Source of the DNA: Batillaria attramentaria
Lineage: Eukaryota > Mollusca > Gastropoda > Batillariidae
Length of the DNA: 64,000 bases
Assembly: GCA_018292915.2 (NCBI GenBank)
Contig: JACVVK020000169.1
Span: 975,001-1,039,000, forward strand
Direction of reading: 5' to 3'
Below, piece by piece: positions 11,484-22,719 of this stretch. Position 1 is the first letter of the stretch. The number at the start of each line of letters is the position of its first letter. A program made the position numbers and the translations under genes. Under the pieces are notes generated by a model that had not been told where the DNA came from, searched no databases, and saw only the letters and a list, made by a program, of their open reading frames with translations.

Positions 11484-12130
11484 CAAATCTGTTCGCTTTA
11501 AATAATAAACAAGTTTCACTTCTTTGTACATCAAACATACAGAGGTCGAGGATAGTCCGTATTACTTGAGGTGTCTAAATTAAAAAAACAAAAAACAGAT
11601 TGGGCTATTTCAAGAAGCTGAAGATGTTGTCTGGGGGAACATCCCGGAATATCACCTTAAAAGAATCTGCACAGTATATGCTTTACGCGAATCTCGGCAA
11701 GATCCACCCACGACTGAGATTAAGAACTGTGCGCCTGTAAATGGCTCATGACAAGGTACGCACCAGGAGCGATCTTCCCCTTTCAAGAGATGTGAATGTG
11801 TAAGATAGATGTGTCCGATGTCGAGCCGACTAAAAATGGTCTCCTCGCGTCGGTTACGTCGGCAACGAGGGAGACTATCACAGATATTTGATACTAGTAA
11901 AATCATGTGGAGTTTGCTCTCCGGGAGGGCATCCCATTGGGTCTGCCACTCCTTTTGAACATACTTAGAAAACGGGAGTTTAAAATCACCACAGGCCATG
12001 CCGGCGCTCATTCTCCAAAGTGCCAACGCAGTTCGCAGCCCGGTCAGCGCAACTATTTTCTCGGATGTCAGCATGACCCGGATCCAGATTAAAAACTATG
12101 CCCTTGTTGTCTGCAGTCAATCATGCATGC
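11332..12130 (-). pseudogene. Degenerate LINE 3' end: RNase H tail and C-terminal domain
   Basis: On the minus strand a frame near 12095-12045 reads PGHADIRENSCADRAAN, the RNase H end motif of non-LTR retrotransposons. After a frameshift, 12074-11652 reads KEWQTQWDAL, RREETIFSRLDIGHIYLTHS and LKGEDRSWCVPC, and a further frame ends FRDVPPDNIFSFLK-stop at about 11605. These are hallmark blocks of the C-terminal region of such LINEs. The 3' UTR runs to a TAAC/TAAG microsatellite tail at 11332-11366, preceded by GCCACGATAAGCCCTAAC. Frameshifts and the missing reverse transcriptase show that it is dead and 5'-truncated. Confidence 0.75.
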
Positions 12131-12348
12131 AGTTCGTGGACCAGAACGGGGTGGTCTACTCTTTTGCTATGCAGAGCCTGAGGTTCCGACAGAGAATTAG
12201 ACGGGGGCATTGACAAAACGGTTTGCACAAGTTTTGATTGTCAGAATTCAAACCTGCAACCTTGAAGACACTCAGGCACCTGAGTTAATTACCCCCACCC
12301 CCACCCCTCCCCTCCCCTCCACCCCTGTCAACTCCCCCCGCCCTCCGA

Positions 12349-12420
12349 CCGGCTGTCCCATTGGAGGAAAGGGGCTGTCCCACTCAGTGGAGGAAAGGGA
12401 CTGTCCCATTGGAGGTAAGA
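12349..12420. repeat. Short tandem repeat, 22-26 bp x 3
   Basis: GGCTGTCCCATTGGAGGAAA-type units follow one another three times with small changes. Confidence 0.75.
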
Positions 12421-12977
12421 ATGGAGAAACTGGACTGTTGAACTAGAGACAAGACAAAGCAATCCGAATTTTGACCCGAAATTGTCACCATACAGTAACT
12501 TCACATTCACGACTAGTCAGCTACTTATCCGGTCGCATGACACGACCGGCGCACGCCCTCTACATTCACGTGACGTCTGGATCAGAGGAAAAACCAGTGG
12601 AATTGACCAGACGACCGTCAGATCAAATTTATACTGCTAGGGACAACACTGCCTAGTTGCTGTCCTTCGCCTGTACGCAGCTCTGAATACCGTGGTATTT
12701 CTAAGTCGCAGTTAAGTGACTTCCCTGTACTGCAGTAGAGTACAGATTGAAGGGGGGAAAAAAACCAACAAACAAAACCCAGCAACATCAACAAAATATC
12801 GAAACAAATCGGCGACAGCCGTATCTCGAAAAGGAACTACCCGCCCCCCCGCCCCCCCCCCCCCCCCCCCTCCCCCCCCAAAGTGCTCAACATGCAAACT
12901 CTGAGTGTTTGTATGCAAAAAGTGCAACTGCGACAGCGTGACGTAACTTGTGACCTACTAGGAAAGTCGCTTTTACC

Positions 12978-13040
12978 AGGGTTGCTTGCTTGGGGTTTTA
13001 ACGTCCTTTTCCACAGCCCGAAAGTGATACCAAAGACCAT
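12978..13040 (-). mobile_element. SINE family 1, tail fragment
   Basis: Only the reverse tail and part of the body remain (GGGGTTTTAACGTCCTTTTC, then GTGATACCAAAGAC). Confidence 0.6.
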
Positions 13041-13496
13041 AATTATGTCAGTATCAGAAACGGCGAAATAAATAAAAAGGCATCACATTTTTTGTTTATT
13101 TGTTTGTTTGTTTGTTTGTTTTTTTTGTTTCCAGTTGGAATTTCGTTCTCTCATCAAAGTCAAGGATCAATTTAACCCTTCCCAGCACAGTTTGCAGCCG
13201 GTGTCCGATGTGACTTGGTCAGCGAAGGTTTTGACTCAGTTTCGGTACAACGTGTCGCCGGTTACCGTGACATCACATGGTTCTGAGTCAGTTAGTTGAG
13301 TCAGTATAATACTGTATGAAGTGAACCGGTTGAAACGTTTTCTGTGCATCTACAGATACATATAATATTATGTGCCAGGGCTTCAAATTTGGGCGCCGCC
13401 CTTTTTTGTTCTGACGGTGACCCGGCAAACATTGTAAAATCGAGTCGGCCGCAGCGGCTGCCACGGAAGTAATGTCGGACTGACTGTCATTTGCCA

Positions 13497-13566
13497 GTAC
13501 CCAACCCTGCTCCGGGTCCGTCGACAACTCTAGTTATCGACGGACCCGGACTGATAGCCTGGGTTG
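13497..13566. repeat. Hairpin with 14-bp perfect stem
   Basis: TCCGGGTCCGTCGA (13511-13524) pairs with TCGACGGACCCGGA (13537-13550) across a 12-base loop. An outer imperfect stem (CCCAACCCTG with CCTGGGTTGG) extends it. Confidence 0.75.
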
Positions 13567-14333
13567 GCCAGTACTAGTACCCGGCTCCGTACGGTGCCGT
13601 CGGTGCGGCAAACATTAGATTCAGTCGCTCTGCGTTCCGCTGAAATGGCTTGTTTCTGTTCTCATTATCATTTGTTCGGTTCATATTTTGGTGATGTGGA
13701 TAGAAATCCCCGTGCTACATACGTGCGGAGTGTGGGGATTTGAGCGGTACCCTCTAAGTCACCGCGGACCTTTCTCGATCTATACGTCTGTGCCGGTGGT
13801 CAGTGTCGTCTGCAACGGCAAGCAGAGTAATGTCCCTTGAGTTGTGGCGACTGCGACAGAAAACACTGAGATGGTGACAGTGATCGAGGTACACTGACTT
13901 TACGTTCATCGTTTCACTGGAGAAAGTGTACATCGCTAAGAGAACACGATTTTTCAGTGAACGGTGTTGTGAGACAAGAGAGGGAATGTTTTCTCAGTGG
14001 GCATGGATGTTTGGATTTTCACTGAGTGTTACGGCAGTATCGCAGGTGACCGACGCCGCGGCTAGCTAATGTGGTAGGTTATGTGGCTCACGGCTGGGTA
14101 GCGGGAAGGTTTACGTTGATCAGTGTAAGAAAAGTTACTGTCGACCACGGCCTTGTTACCGCCAGATCAATCGCCAGTTTCCATGTTTGAACATGTACGT
14201 GAAATGTTTTTGGCTACACTGTGACAGGCTTCAGTGACTGTGGCAATGGATGCTGCAGTTTGGAAAGGTTAGTTCAATTATTCCTTTTACACACCATGGA
14301 GACGATCACTCTAGTCTCCCTCTCAGGCTCTCC

Positions 14334-14335
<2 letters not shown>

Positions 14336-14368
<33 letters not shown>
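14336..14368. repeat. (GT)n microsatellite
   Basis: About 16 GT units inside otherwise unannotated sequence. Confidence 0.95.
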
Positions 14369-14370
<2 letters not shown>

Positions 14371-15120
14371 AAGCGTTCATCTTGAGTCTTGCTGCACATA
14401 GAAACGCTGCATGGCCCGGTTTGGACGCGGTTATAAAAAGCTTGGCCTCTGTTTACAATGATCACCACATGACAGGGCTGAGATTTAGCAATCCCGACTA
14501 TGGAGCCAGTCGGGCTCCCAACCAGGGAAGTTGAGGGAGCCCGACAATTTTGACAAACTGAATCATTGCCTTCAAAGTCATTTGGCAGGCTGGTTTTATA
14601 GTTTTCCTTGAAGAATGTGTACCTGTTACATTATTGTTGTCTGTGCTGCTTTATGGGGTCTGTCAGTGTAGAATATTGTTTATGGAGTGAGAACTGAGAC
14701 TCCAGTTTATTGTCTTTTTTTTGTCTTTTTTTCTTTTTGCTGCCCCTGTTCTTATAAGTACATGTACCTCCTATAAGTGTGTTATCAAAAGAAAAACAAC
14801 TGGATCATCTGAAAGGACTTGAGTGAGATGCTATCGCAAAAGGAAAATGAAAGGACTGTATGGCTGTCATACAGATATACATGAGGCAAGCAACTATCAG
14901 ACAGGCGTAAAATATAATTGTGGTGTAAAAAGATTGCATACAGCTTGAAGGACCATTATGACTTATCTGCTGCATGCTGCACATTATGGCATTTATAGCA
15001 GGTTGATGACTGCAGGAGCAGCCAGTAGAAGGTTACTGGTGTGGTCGTTAACACATGTTTGGTTTTACCAACAAAAAATGGGGTGTCTGGCTTACTGATT
15101 CGTTTATTTTGGCTGTCAGA

Positions 15121-15195
15121 AACATCTGTCTCTCACACTGTTTCTCTCTCATTGCCTTTCTCTCTCTCACACTGTCTGTCTCTCTCTGACACACT

Positions 15196-15258
<63 letters not shown>
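15121..15258. repeat. (CT)n then (CA)n microsatellite
   Basis: CTCT/CTGT-rich lead-in followed by about 30 CA units. Confidence 0.95.
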
Positions 15259-15260
<2 letters not shown>

Positions 15261-16707
15261 TTTTGACAGTAATGTAATGCAAACACTTTGAGCATCTTGC
15301 AGTGAAAAGACCCAGCATAAAAAAAAAAAACCCTTGTTAATTCGGCCATGAAATTTTGAAATAAGTATACATGTTGACACATGTATCTGTTTCTGTTTTG
15401 GCCTACACTCATGTACACTGTCCCCAGCCAATTTCAGTTGTGGCTTGAACAGATGTAATGCAAAATTACTTTTTCAGTTTGTGGCAAGTACTGGTTGGAT
15501 TTTGTAAAGAAAAAAAGATACTAGGTGTGTTTAGGAGATCCTGGCTACAAAAATATGGCTTGCACATTGAAAGAAACTTTCTTTATGAAAAACTTGATTG
15601 TTTGGTGTTTTTTTTGGTCAGAGGTACAGTGTGTAAGTTGTATTTTGCATGTTAACGTAGCTTGCACCCTCAGCTGAGAAACAGCGTCTCAATAATTACA
15701 ATTGTTTCATTTCTGCAGTACGCTATTGCAAATTTGAATTCATGTGCAATGTATGGGAATTCCATTCCCGTCCTTCATTTAAATGTATTTTTCCAGTTTT
15801 AGTTTTGAGTAGTAGACAAAAGTTGACATTGGTCAGGATATCCTGAGTAAGATTGTTTCCCCTTTGAATGACCTACGTTGTGCCTTTCTTAGCCGGCGAT
15901 GCATTGTCAACCACCTTACTCATCAGGACATTGACATTTTCCCAACCCAGAATTTTTTTTGGCAACAGCGGACCTGAACATGTAGGTGGTAGATATTTGA
16001 GGTGCACAGCAGCAAATCAATGTGAAAAACGATCCAGCACAGGTCATTGCTCTTTAAAATCTGTGAAAAAGGTACTGTATACACAGCGGTAAATCATCGA
16101 TTTTTTTTTCTCGACGTGCAATGTATGGTTGACTACATATCCATAATGCACGACTACGCCGCGGCTTCTGGTTTCGCTCGTGATCTCTAATGCATGCCGG
16201 AGACTTAAAAGTACTGTGCGTTTACCGTGACCTACGTCAGTCAAAGAGGCGCACAAGAGTCGGAGCTTTCTATGCACGCACATGTCGCCCGTGACAGAAT
16301 CTGCGTCACACATTTTTCTGTCGAAGGAGTGCATACAGCTAGGCTGCACAGACGAGTAGGGCTGTGTACACGGTGTACTGTGAAAACCGAGACATCTGTA
16401 AGACAGTGTGTCATTTCCTTGTGTGTGCTGTCACCTCGGGAAAGGTATGCGTCAGTCAGTTCCTTTCCTGAATTCCGGCAACGCGTAGTACTCAACTTTG
16501 AGAGGGTGAGTTTTGAATGCTGTGAAGTCGTTTGTCCGTCATGGGTCTGACAAATCTAGGACATGTAAACTGGAATGACCCCTGATGTGGCTTAATTGAG
16601 AACGAAATCCAGGAATTGTAACCGTCGTGTTATTTATATAGCAGGATACTTTTCAATACATTTAGTCAGTAACCACCGACGCGTCACTATGATTTCCCAA
16701 AAAGCTG

Positions 16708-16872
16708 GGGAGCCGGGGTGGTCGAATGGTAGAGCGTTGGACTTCTAATGCTCGGGGCGCGAGTTCGATCCCGGCTGGGGCCAAATATTGTGCTGGCTTT
16801 TTCATCGTTGCCCCGTCTTTGATATCACCCTATGTGGTGGAAAAGGACGTTAAACCCCCAAACACCCACCCA
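16708..16872 (+). mobile_element. SINE family 1, full length, 12-bp target duplication
   Basis: CCCAAAAAGCTG occurs exactly at 16696-16707 and 16873-16884. The copy is close to the consensus. Confidence 0.92.
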
Positions 16873-16884
16873 CCCAAAAAGCTG

Positions 16885-19800
16885 TGGTTAGTATCGATGT
16901 TTCGACTGACATGTTAGTGACTTCAGTAGCAGCTCGATTAAACACTGAGAAACCTGGTCACGCAATCCACAACGTTATTTAATTTTAGTAGCAGGATCAT
17001 GTAGTCAGTTTCCCAGGGGTTAGGTTACACGACTGACGCGATGAACAAACAGCAATGCGCGGTGGCCATGACAGTAACTGTGGTGCATGTGACAGATTCT
17101 TCGTTGAAACATAGATGTAGTATGTCTCTGATTAAAGACTAATAACTAACTAACTAACTAACTAACTCACTTTAATTAAAGTTACTGCCTTTCTGTACTT
17201 GGAACTCAGTAGAAGTATATAATTTTCAACGTTCAAGCGTTTTGCAGTTTTGTGATTCTTTGAATAGCCTGGTGATACCGTTTCAGTCCTGTTTTCTATT
17301 CCATGTCAGTCACGCGAACTATCTGGAACACGGTTAACTCCTACATTCACCCGTCAGAGCAAGCACAGACATAGAAATGCCTGTGTTTCGCTATCCATGT
17401 CCCTGGTGTGAAGCGGCAACAGGGTTCGTGTGTGCAGAGTATTAAATGGAAGTGTCATGGTTATCATGTATTTAGTCCAGTGAGACTACCAGGGGGAAAA
17501 AAACCCCAGCACTTTCAAAGCAATGGTGTTGCTTCTTCGGTGTGTGTAGGAAACAACTTACAAGGAAATTATTTGCCTTCCTCTTTACACGTCCTTTCAA
17601 ACAATCTGAAACACTCAGGGTTATTTTCTCTCTCTCTCTCTCTCTGACAAGAACGTTCACTGTTCAAATATATAAATAGAAAGTTTTCAAGGCTTCGTGG
17701 ATTGGTTCGTGAGAGCCCGGCACAGATGACACACACTTCAGACGAGAGGTTATACCTTCAGAAGCTCTTCAACCGGACAATAAATCGTTTCTCTATCGGT
17801 ATTCGAGGGTTTGTACCAATACGTTCACCAATACGAAAACGATCAACGCGGCGTGCAGGCATTAGCATTAATACACAAGAAGTGTGTTGTTGAAGTTATA
17901 TTTTGTTGTGATCTGTGCCATATCGTGACAGCACCTTGAGAACCGGGCTTCTACTTCTAGTGTGAGACTGAGTGTGTTTTTTCCCGTTTTATTCGAAGTA
18001 ATTTTAATGGTGATTTTGAGCGGTCGAATGGTTCTGGAGCACCTTCCAGTTGGAACGAGGTCCATTGATTTGAACCCTTTGTTTCCGGCCGTGAAAGAGA
18101 ACGCGGGTTTTGCCATTTTACATGATGATAAACACAGATACTTTATCGCTACCAGGGGGAACCAGGATACCCGAGCGATAGAACTGAATCCCGGACTTTC
18201 AATGCTTGGGTCGTGAGTTCGATTCCCGCCTGGGGCCAAATGTTTGTGCTGGCCTTTTACTCGTTGCCTTGTCTTTGGTATCACCCGTATGTGGTAGAAA
18301 AAAGACGTTAATCTAACCCTTAAACACCCACCTTATCGTTGCTGTCTTTAAAAAAAAGAAAAAAAAGGCAAAAATGGACGATTTAAATGAAGAAATAAAT
18401 GAATAAATATGTAAATAAATTATAAATAATTATTAAGGATATAAATGATACAGAAGGCCAAAGGTTGGTATTTGTGCTTACGATCTTCACCACAGATTTA
18501 CGGGGTACACACCCAGTGATTCACATGTACCTAGTTTGATTAATCACTGACGAATCACTGACTGTCACCGATCGCGCGTCATTTTAATACCCGCAGCACT
18601 TGCAGTCCGATCTGCTGGCAAATGTCATTAGTTGAGGGCTGGAAACGGGTTGCTATGTTTAGCGCATAGTCCGCTGCTCTCAGTGTTAATCATCGGATAG
18701 AAGCAAACACTGTGAATGACAAAGACTTGAAAAGCAGACTGGTATCGCGGAACTCACTGGCCGTTGGTCAGTCATACCATGGTATTACCGGCAGATATAT
18801 TTATGCTTCGACTGAAAAAAAGCCCACACCGGCATCCCCGTTTACAGATGTGTTCCGGCGGAGACGTCAGAGATCACCCTGTCTGCTGCCTTCATGGATG
18901 AAGAAAAGGCCGCGCGGTTGGTGGATGGTCGGGTCAGTGTTAGCTTTGTTTAGTGTTCATTCACCACAGGGCCCGACAAACTCGGAAGCTCGATCCGGAC
19001 TCAATCAGTACTTAGACAACAGCTGAGATCTGATGTGCTGTTGCCTGTTGGTTCGCTTTTCATGTTTGTCGGTGCTGTCTAAGCCGGCCTAAAATAACGA
19101 ACTGTCTGCGTCGCTGTCTGTCCACTTCGTTATGCGGGCACCGGCTAAGCCGAGCCGGCGGATTTCCATTACTCTACTCTTCATATTTTCAAATTAAAGA
19201 TATTGCTGTCTGGGGGGACCCCCAAAAAACAAACAAACAAAACAAACAAACAACAACAACAACAACAACCCCCCCCCCCCAAAAAAAAACCCTAACAACA
19301 ACAACAAACAAACAAACAAACAAAAAAACCCAAACACAACAAACAAAAAACCTGAACAAGCAAACAAACAAACATAAAAGATCTAACTAAGGAAGTTAAA
19401 GAAAACATATTAAAAGCAGACTACCAATTATAAATACCCGGCGACGTTATGGTCCCCCACAACTAGGGATAGATCTTCACAGAAATACGCATCTCGTGTA
19501 GTACTACCGGGCTAAAATCAAAGCTTGGTTGTGGGTGCGATTTCTGGGGGGAAATCTATTCCACCTCACCGACTGTGAGCAGAGTTTTATGAACTCAGTT
19601 TTGTTTCCTTCGGCTCTACATGTATTTCTTTCAAAAATGGACCCTTTCAAAACTGAGTGCTTGAAAATCACACCTTTTTGCACTTGCATTACATAGACTA
19701 AATTGACTGTTCCACTATCACTGTTATCATGATGATGTGTAAGGATGTATTATGACTGTGCATACGAGTACTGCTAATGTGTATGTAATGTGTATGTAAT

Positions 19801-20314
19801 GCTGCTCCAGGCTGCTATTGCCGAGGCGCCCAGAGCTCCAGCAGGAGGTTCGGCACCAGACAATTCCTCATTATTATTATTATTATTTTGACGTTTTGCT
19901 TTGCTCCAGTGTTTTGCGTGCTTTCGCCACGAGAAAGCAACTTGACTTAACGATTACTCCAGTCACGGTTATGTCAGTTCAATTCAGTGTGCCGGCTTTG
20001 CTCAGCCAGGGCTCAGCTTGACTGATATCAGTCAAACTGAGATTTGATATCAACCCAGTTTCAGTCCATACCTTTCTTTAAGCGTGATTGTTGCTGCTAA
20101 GCAACGTTTTCATGAGAAATTCCATCATGTATCAACACGAGGAGTGCATTTACACGAGATGCAAATGGAACAAGGGGTCGAACTATACCGACGTCAGGAG
20201 CGACGCAGAGTGTCTCCAATACAAGAAGCCAGTGAGAAGGGAAACCAGTTGCCGCTGCCGACGCTGTGAAGAGGTGGCGATTCCTTCCCTTGGCTTGTCA
20301 CTTGGCCACTTGGT
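16885..20314. other. 5' flank without a supported gene
   Basis: Apart from the SINE at 18153, it holds a TAAC tetranucleotide run (17146-17168), AT-rich sequence at 18340-18450 and a CAA/C/A-rich tract at 19222-19375. Confidence 0.6.
18153..18332 (+). mobile_element. SINE family 1, diverged copy
   Basis: The head has diverged (GGATACCCGAGCGATAGAAC) but the B-box, body and GACGTTAATC tail are recognisable. Flanks CTTTATCGCTAC and CTTATCGTTGCT suggest an old duplication. Confidence 0.78.
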
Positions 20315-20326
20315 CTTTATTCATTG

Positions 20327-20488
20327 GGTGGGTGTTCGGGGTTTTAACGCCCTGTTCCACCACATACGGGTGATAGCTAAGACGGGGCAACGACGAAGAA
20401 GCCAGCACACATATTTGGCTCCAGCCGGGATACGAACTCACGACCCGAGCATTAGAAGTCTAACGCCATTCGGCCACCCCGGCTCCCC
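20327..20488 (-). mobile_element. SINE family 1, full length, 12-bp target duplication
   Basis: CTTTATTCATTG is exact at 20315-20326 and 20489-20500. The copy lies about 370 bases upstream of the exon A start, within the likely promoter or 5' UTR intron region. Confidence 0.92.
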
Positions 20489-20739
20489 CTTTATTCATTG
20501 AACATGCACCAGTGGCATATAATTATATCAAAGAAATAAGATGTGGTAGTCACATTTATTTTGTGTCTGTCGTTGTTGCTGTTTTTCTTCCAGCCACAGC
20601 AATTCAGTTTAGACTGTTGGTCTCGCATCATACAGTCAGATTTTTTTCTTCTTTCCAGCAGTCTCCCGGAGGCGTGAGCGAGAGTGCGCGTGCGTGCCAC
20701 TGCATCCAGTTGTCATTGTGATCAATTCCTCGCTAATTT

Positions 20740-20757
20740 CTTTCGCTCTGCTTGCAG
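20740..20757 (+). promoter_or_regulatory. Possible 3' splice acceptor ahead of exon A
   Basis: A pyrimidine-rich stretch ending GCTCTGCTTGCAG (AG at 20755-20756) lies about 105 bases before the exon A ATG. A second candidate ends CTTTCCAGCAG near 20661. Either would mean that a non-coding 5' exon lies upstream. Transcript data would be needed to choose. Confidence 0.3.
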
Positions 20758-20862
20758 GCTTCCAGGCAGCGTCAAACTGGAGACCGCACGTGAGTCGCAA
20801 CAAGCAGTATACCACGCTCCACGCTGTCGGGGATCGTTGCCACTGTTCGGAATTGCCATGCA

Positions 20863-22719
20863 ATGCCAAGAGTTGAAGGCGCCAGCCTTTTAGTTTACCA
20901 TACAGTTGAACTCAGCAGGACGGGGACAAATCCGAGGTGCCGTGACTCTGGTGCTAGGCATGTCCGAGGCATGGAGAGAAAAGATCGTGACAGCACACAC
21001 TACAGCCGAAGACACTCCTTCTCTATCGAGGAGTTTCGAAACGAATTCGTCAACATATTTTTAATGTTTGAAAACAACCAGGGCAATCTAGGCGTCATGA
21101 CGTCTCCCCCCGGACACGATTCGATGGATGTCTCCCAGGGTGGCGGGACCGACCCGGCGGCGGAGTCCACACCAAAACCGCATCAGCCGATTATACGCGG
21201 CAGCAGCAGAATCGCCGACAGCGCGACAGAAGATGGACGCGAAGGTGTTAGGAAAAATCCGCTGCTGCGAGTATTCTCCAGTCACTCAGGACTCGGGAAC
21301 AGACTTCAGATGGGGAGCTTGCAGGGCAGGAGTGACGTCACACAGGACGCGGACAGCCAGCAGTGCCTCGCGCCCATGACCTACTCAGCACAGAGACACG
21401 TTCGCAGAGAGCGGTTGTCGAGATTGTCCTCCCAGCCAGTTTTGTCCTCTAGTAATACAACACAGCAAAGCAAAGATGTTCAAACAAAGCGTGTACCGGG
21501 CTCTGAGACGCACAGCTCTTTACACAGACCACTATCAGCCTGTGCCACAGACCTTGAAAGTTCAGTGCCTGTAGATCGTCGTGTCGTATCCACTGCGTCT
21601 ATAAGGTTAAAAAGGCAGCCCAACGAAAGCATTAGAAAGAGAAGCGCCTCCGAGGAGAGGAGGAGAATAAGTGTGATCAGGACAGCAGCGTCTTTGCCCG
21701 ACATGGCCAGGCCGTCCCCAATGCTGGACGCCTGGTTAAGCTCGTTGGTCAAACAACGCAAAGACACGCAGGTGGAGGACATGGATTGTAGCGAAGAACC
21801 GCTCATTGACAGGCAGCTTTATTCCAAGTCTGGCGTCTGGCCGAGCCCGGACACATCCTGCCACTGTTCTGGTCTTGCCCAAAGGAGAAAAAGCCACGAC
21901 TGTGTTCATTCCGTGTCTCATAAACAGTGTAGTACGTGTGAGAGAAGATACCTTTTAGACCCGTCACATGGTGCCATGCTGGATCACGTACGTGACCAGG
22001 GGAGCTCCCTGCCTGGTGCAGATCACATTCCGGAGTCGGGCATCTCGATTCACGTGACAGACGACGAAGATTCCGCTTGTGTTCAAAGCATTTCGGACTC
22101 CGCTTCCGTCCAGCTGTGTGTCCCCAGTCATGAGGACATGCCATCGTCACCACGCCAGCATCTACCTCTTAGTCCCTGCAGCAGCGTGGGCAGCGGCGCT
22201 AGCTTCCACTCCGCCCGATCCAGCATGGCCGACTCGGCTGTTGACCTGACGGACGATACCTTAGAGATCGAGTTCTACAGTCCCAGCCAGTCACCTGTAC
22301 CTGGTGTCCACACCGTCCACCTGAAGCAGCAATTGTTCGCTCAGTCCAAACTGTCCTCCTCGTCCTCGTCCTCTTGCCAGACTGTGGTGGAAACACAGGA
22401 TCGTCCTGTGACGTCCACGATCACGCACGTGTGGCCCAAGATACACAGCCTGCCGTCCTTCGTAATCAGTGACCATAGTGATGAACAGGAACCCTCAGAA
22501 GTGACGAGCCTGGACATTGCTGCGTTGTTCCATCCGTCTAGAAGTGCTAGCGCCACGTCCTTGGACGTATGCTCGTCCTCTCGCACTGGGTTCAGCCGCT
22601 CATCGTCAGCGGCGTCCATGAGCTCGGAGAGTTCGCTTTGTTCGTCGCCGTGGACTGACTCTTCCGCTTCAGACGCTGAGCTGTCGAGCTTCACAACGGA
22701 ACAGCCACGCCGGAAGAAG
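20863..22719 (+). CDS. IP3K: IP3 3-kinase, alternative first coding exon A (619 codons, long N-terminal region)
   Basis: This open frame runs from the first in-frame ATG after a TGA at 20791 to a consensus donor (AAG|GTAAGT, GT at 22720), and it ends on a codon boundary. That phase matches the acceptor of the kinase exon at 63512, so the predicted join is PRRKK|QSSWKK. Codon 37 (ATG at 20971, G at -3 and +4) has a better start context than codon 1, so translation may begin there. The protein is hydrophilic and Ser-rich, as expected for the disordered N-terminus of long IP3 3-kinases. Visible parts are a helix-like stretch at residues 49-72 beginning RRHSFSIEEFR, basophilic kinase-type sites near 258-270 (RKRSAS, RRRIS) and 341-344 (RRKS), a Cys/His cluster at 333-359, and a Ser/acidic tract at 577-609 resembling the one before the kinase core in ITPKA. 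The coding character is clear. The family assignment rests on phase and position relative to the kinase exon rather than on a catalytic motif. Confidence 0.82.

Larger units (their letters stand above)
12131..16695. other. 5' flank without a supported gene
   Basis: Contains C runs (12844-12878), the hairpin at 13497, two microsatellites and a SINE fragment. No convincing coding sequence is present. Confidence 0.6.

Noticed and set aside
16272..16505. Frame of 78 codons ending at GTGAGT in phase 0, a possible further IP3K first exon
   Set aside because: Composition is irregular (Val/Arg/Cys-rich), it lies upstream of exon A, and such matches are expected by chance. Kept out of the feature list.
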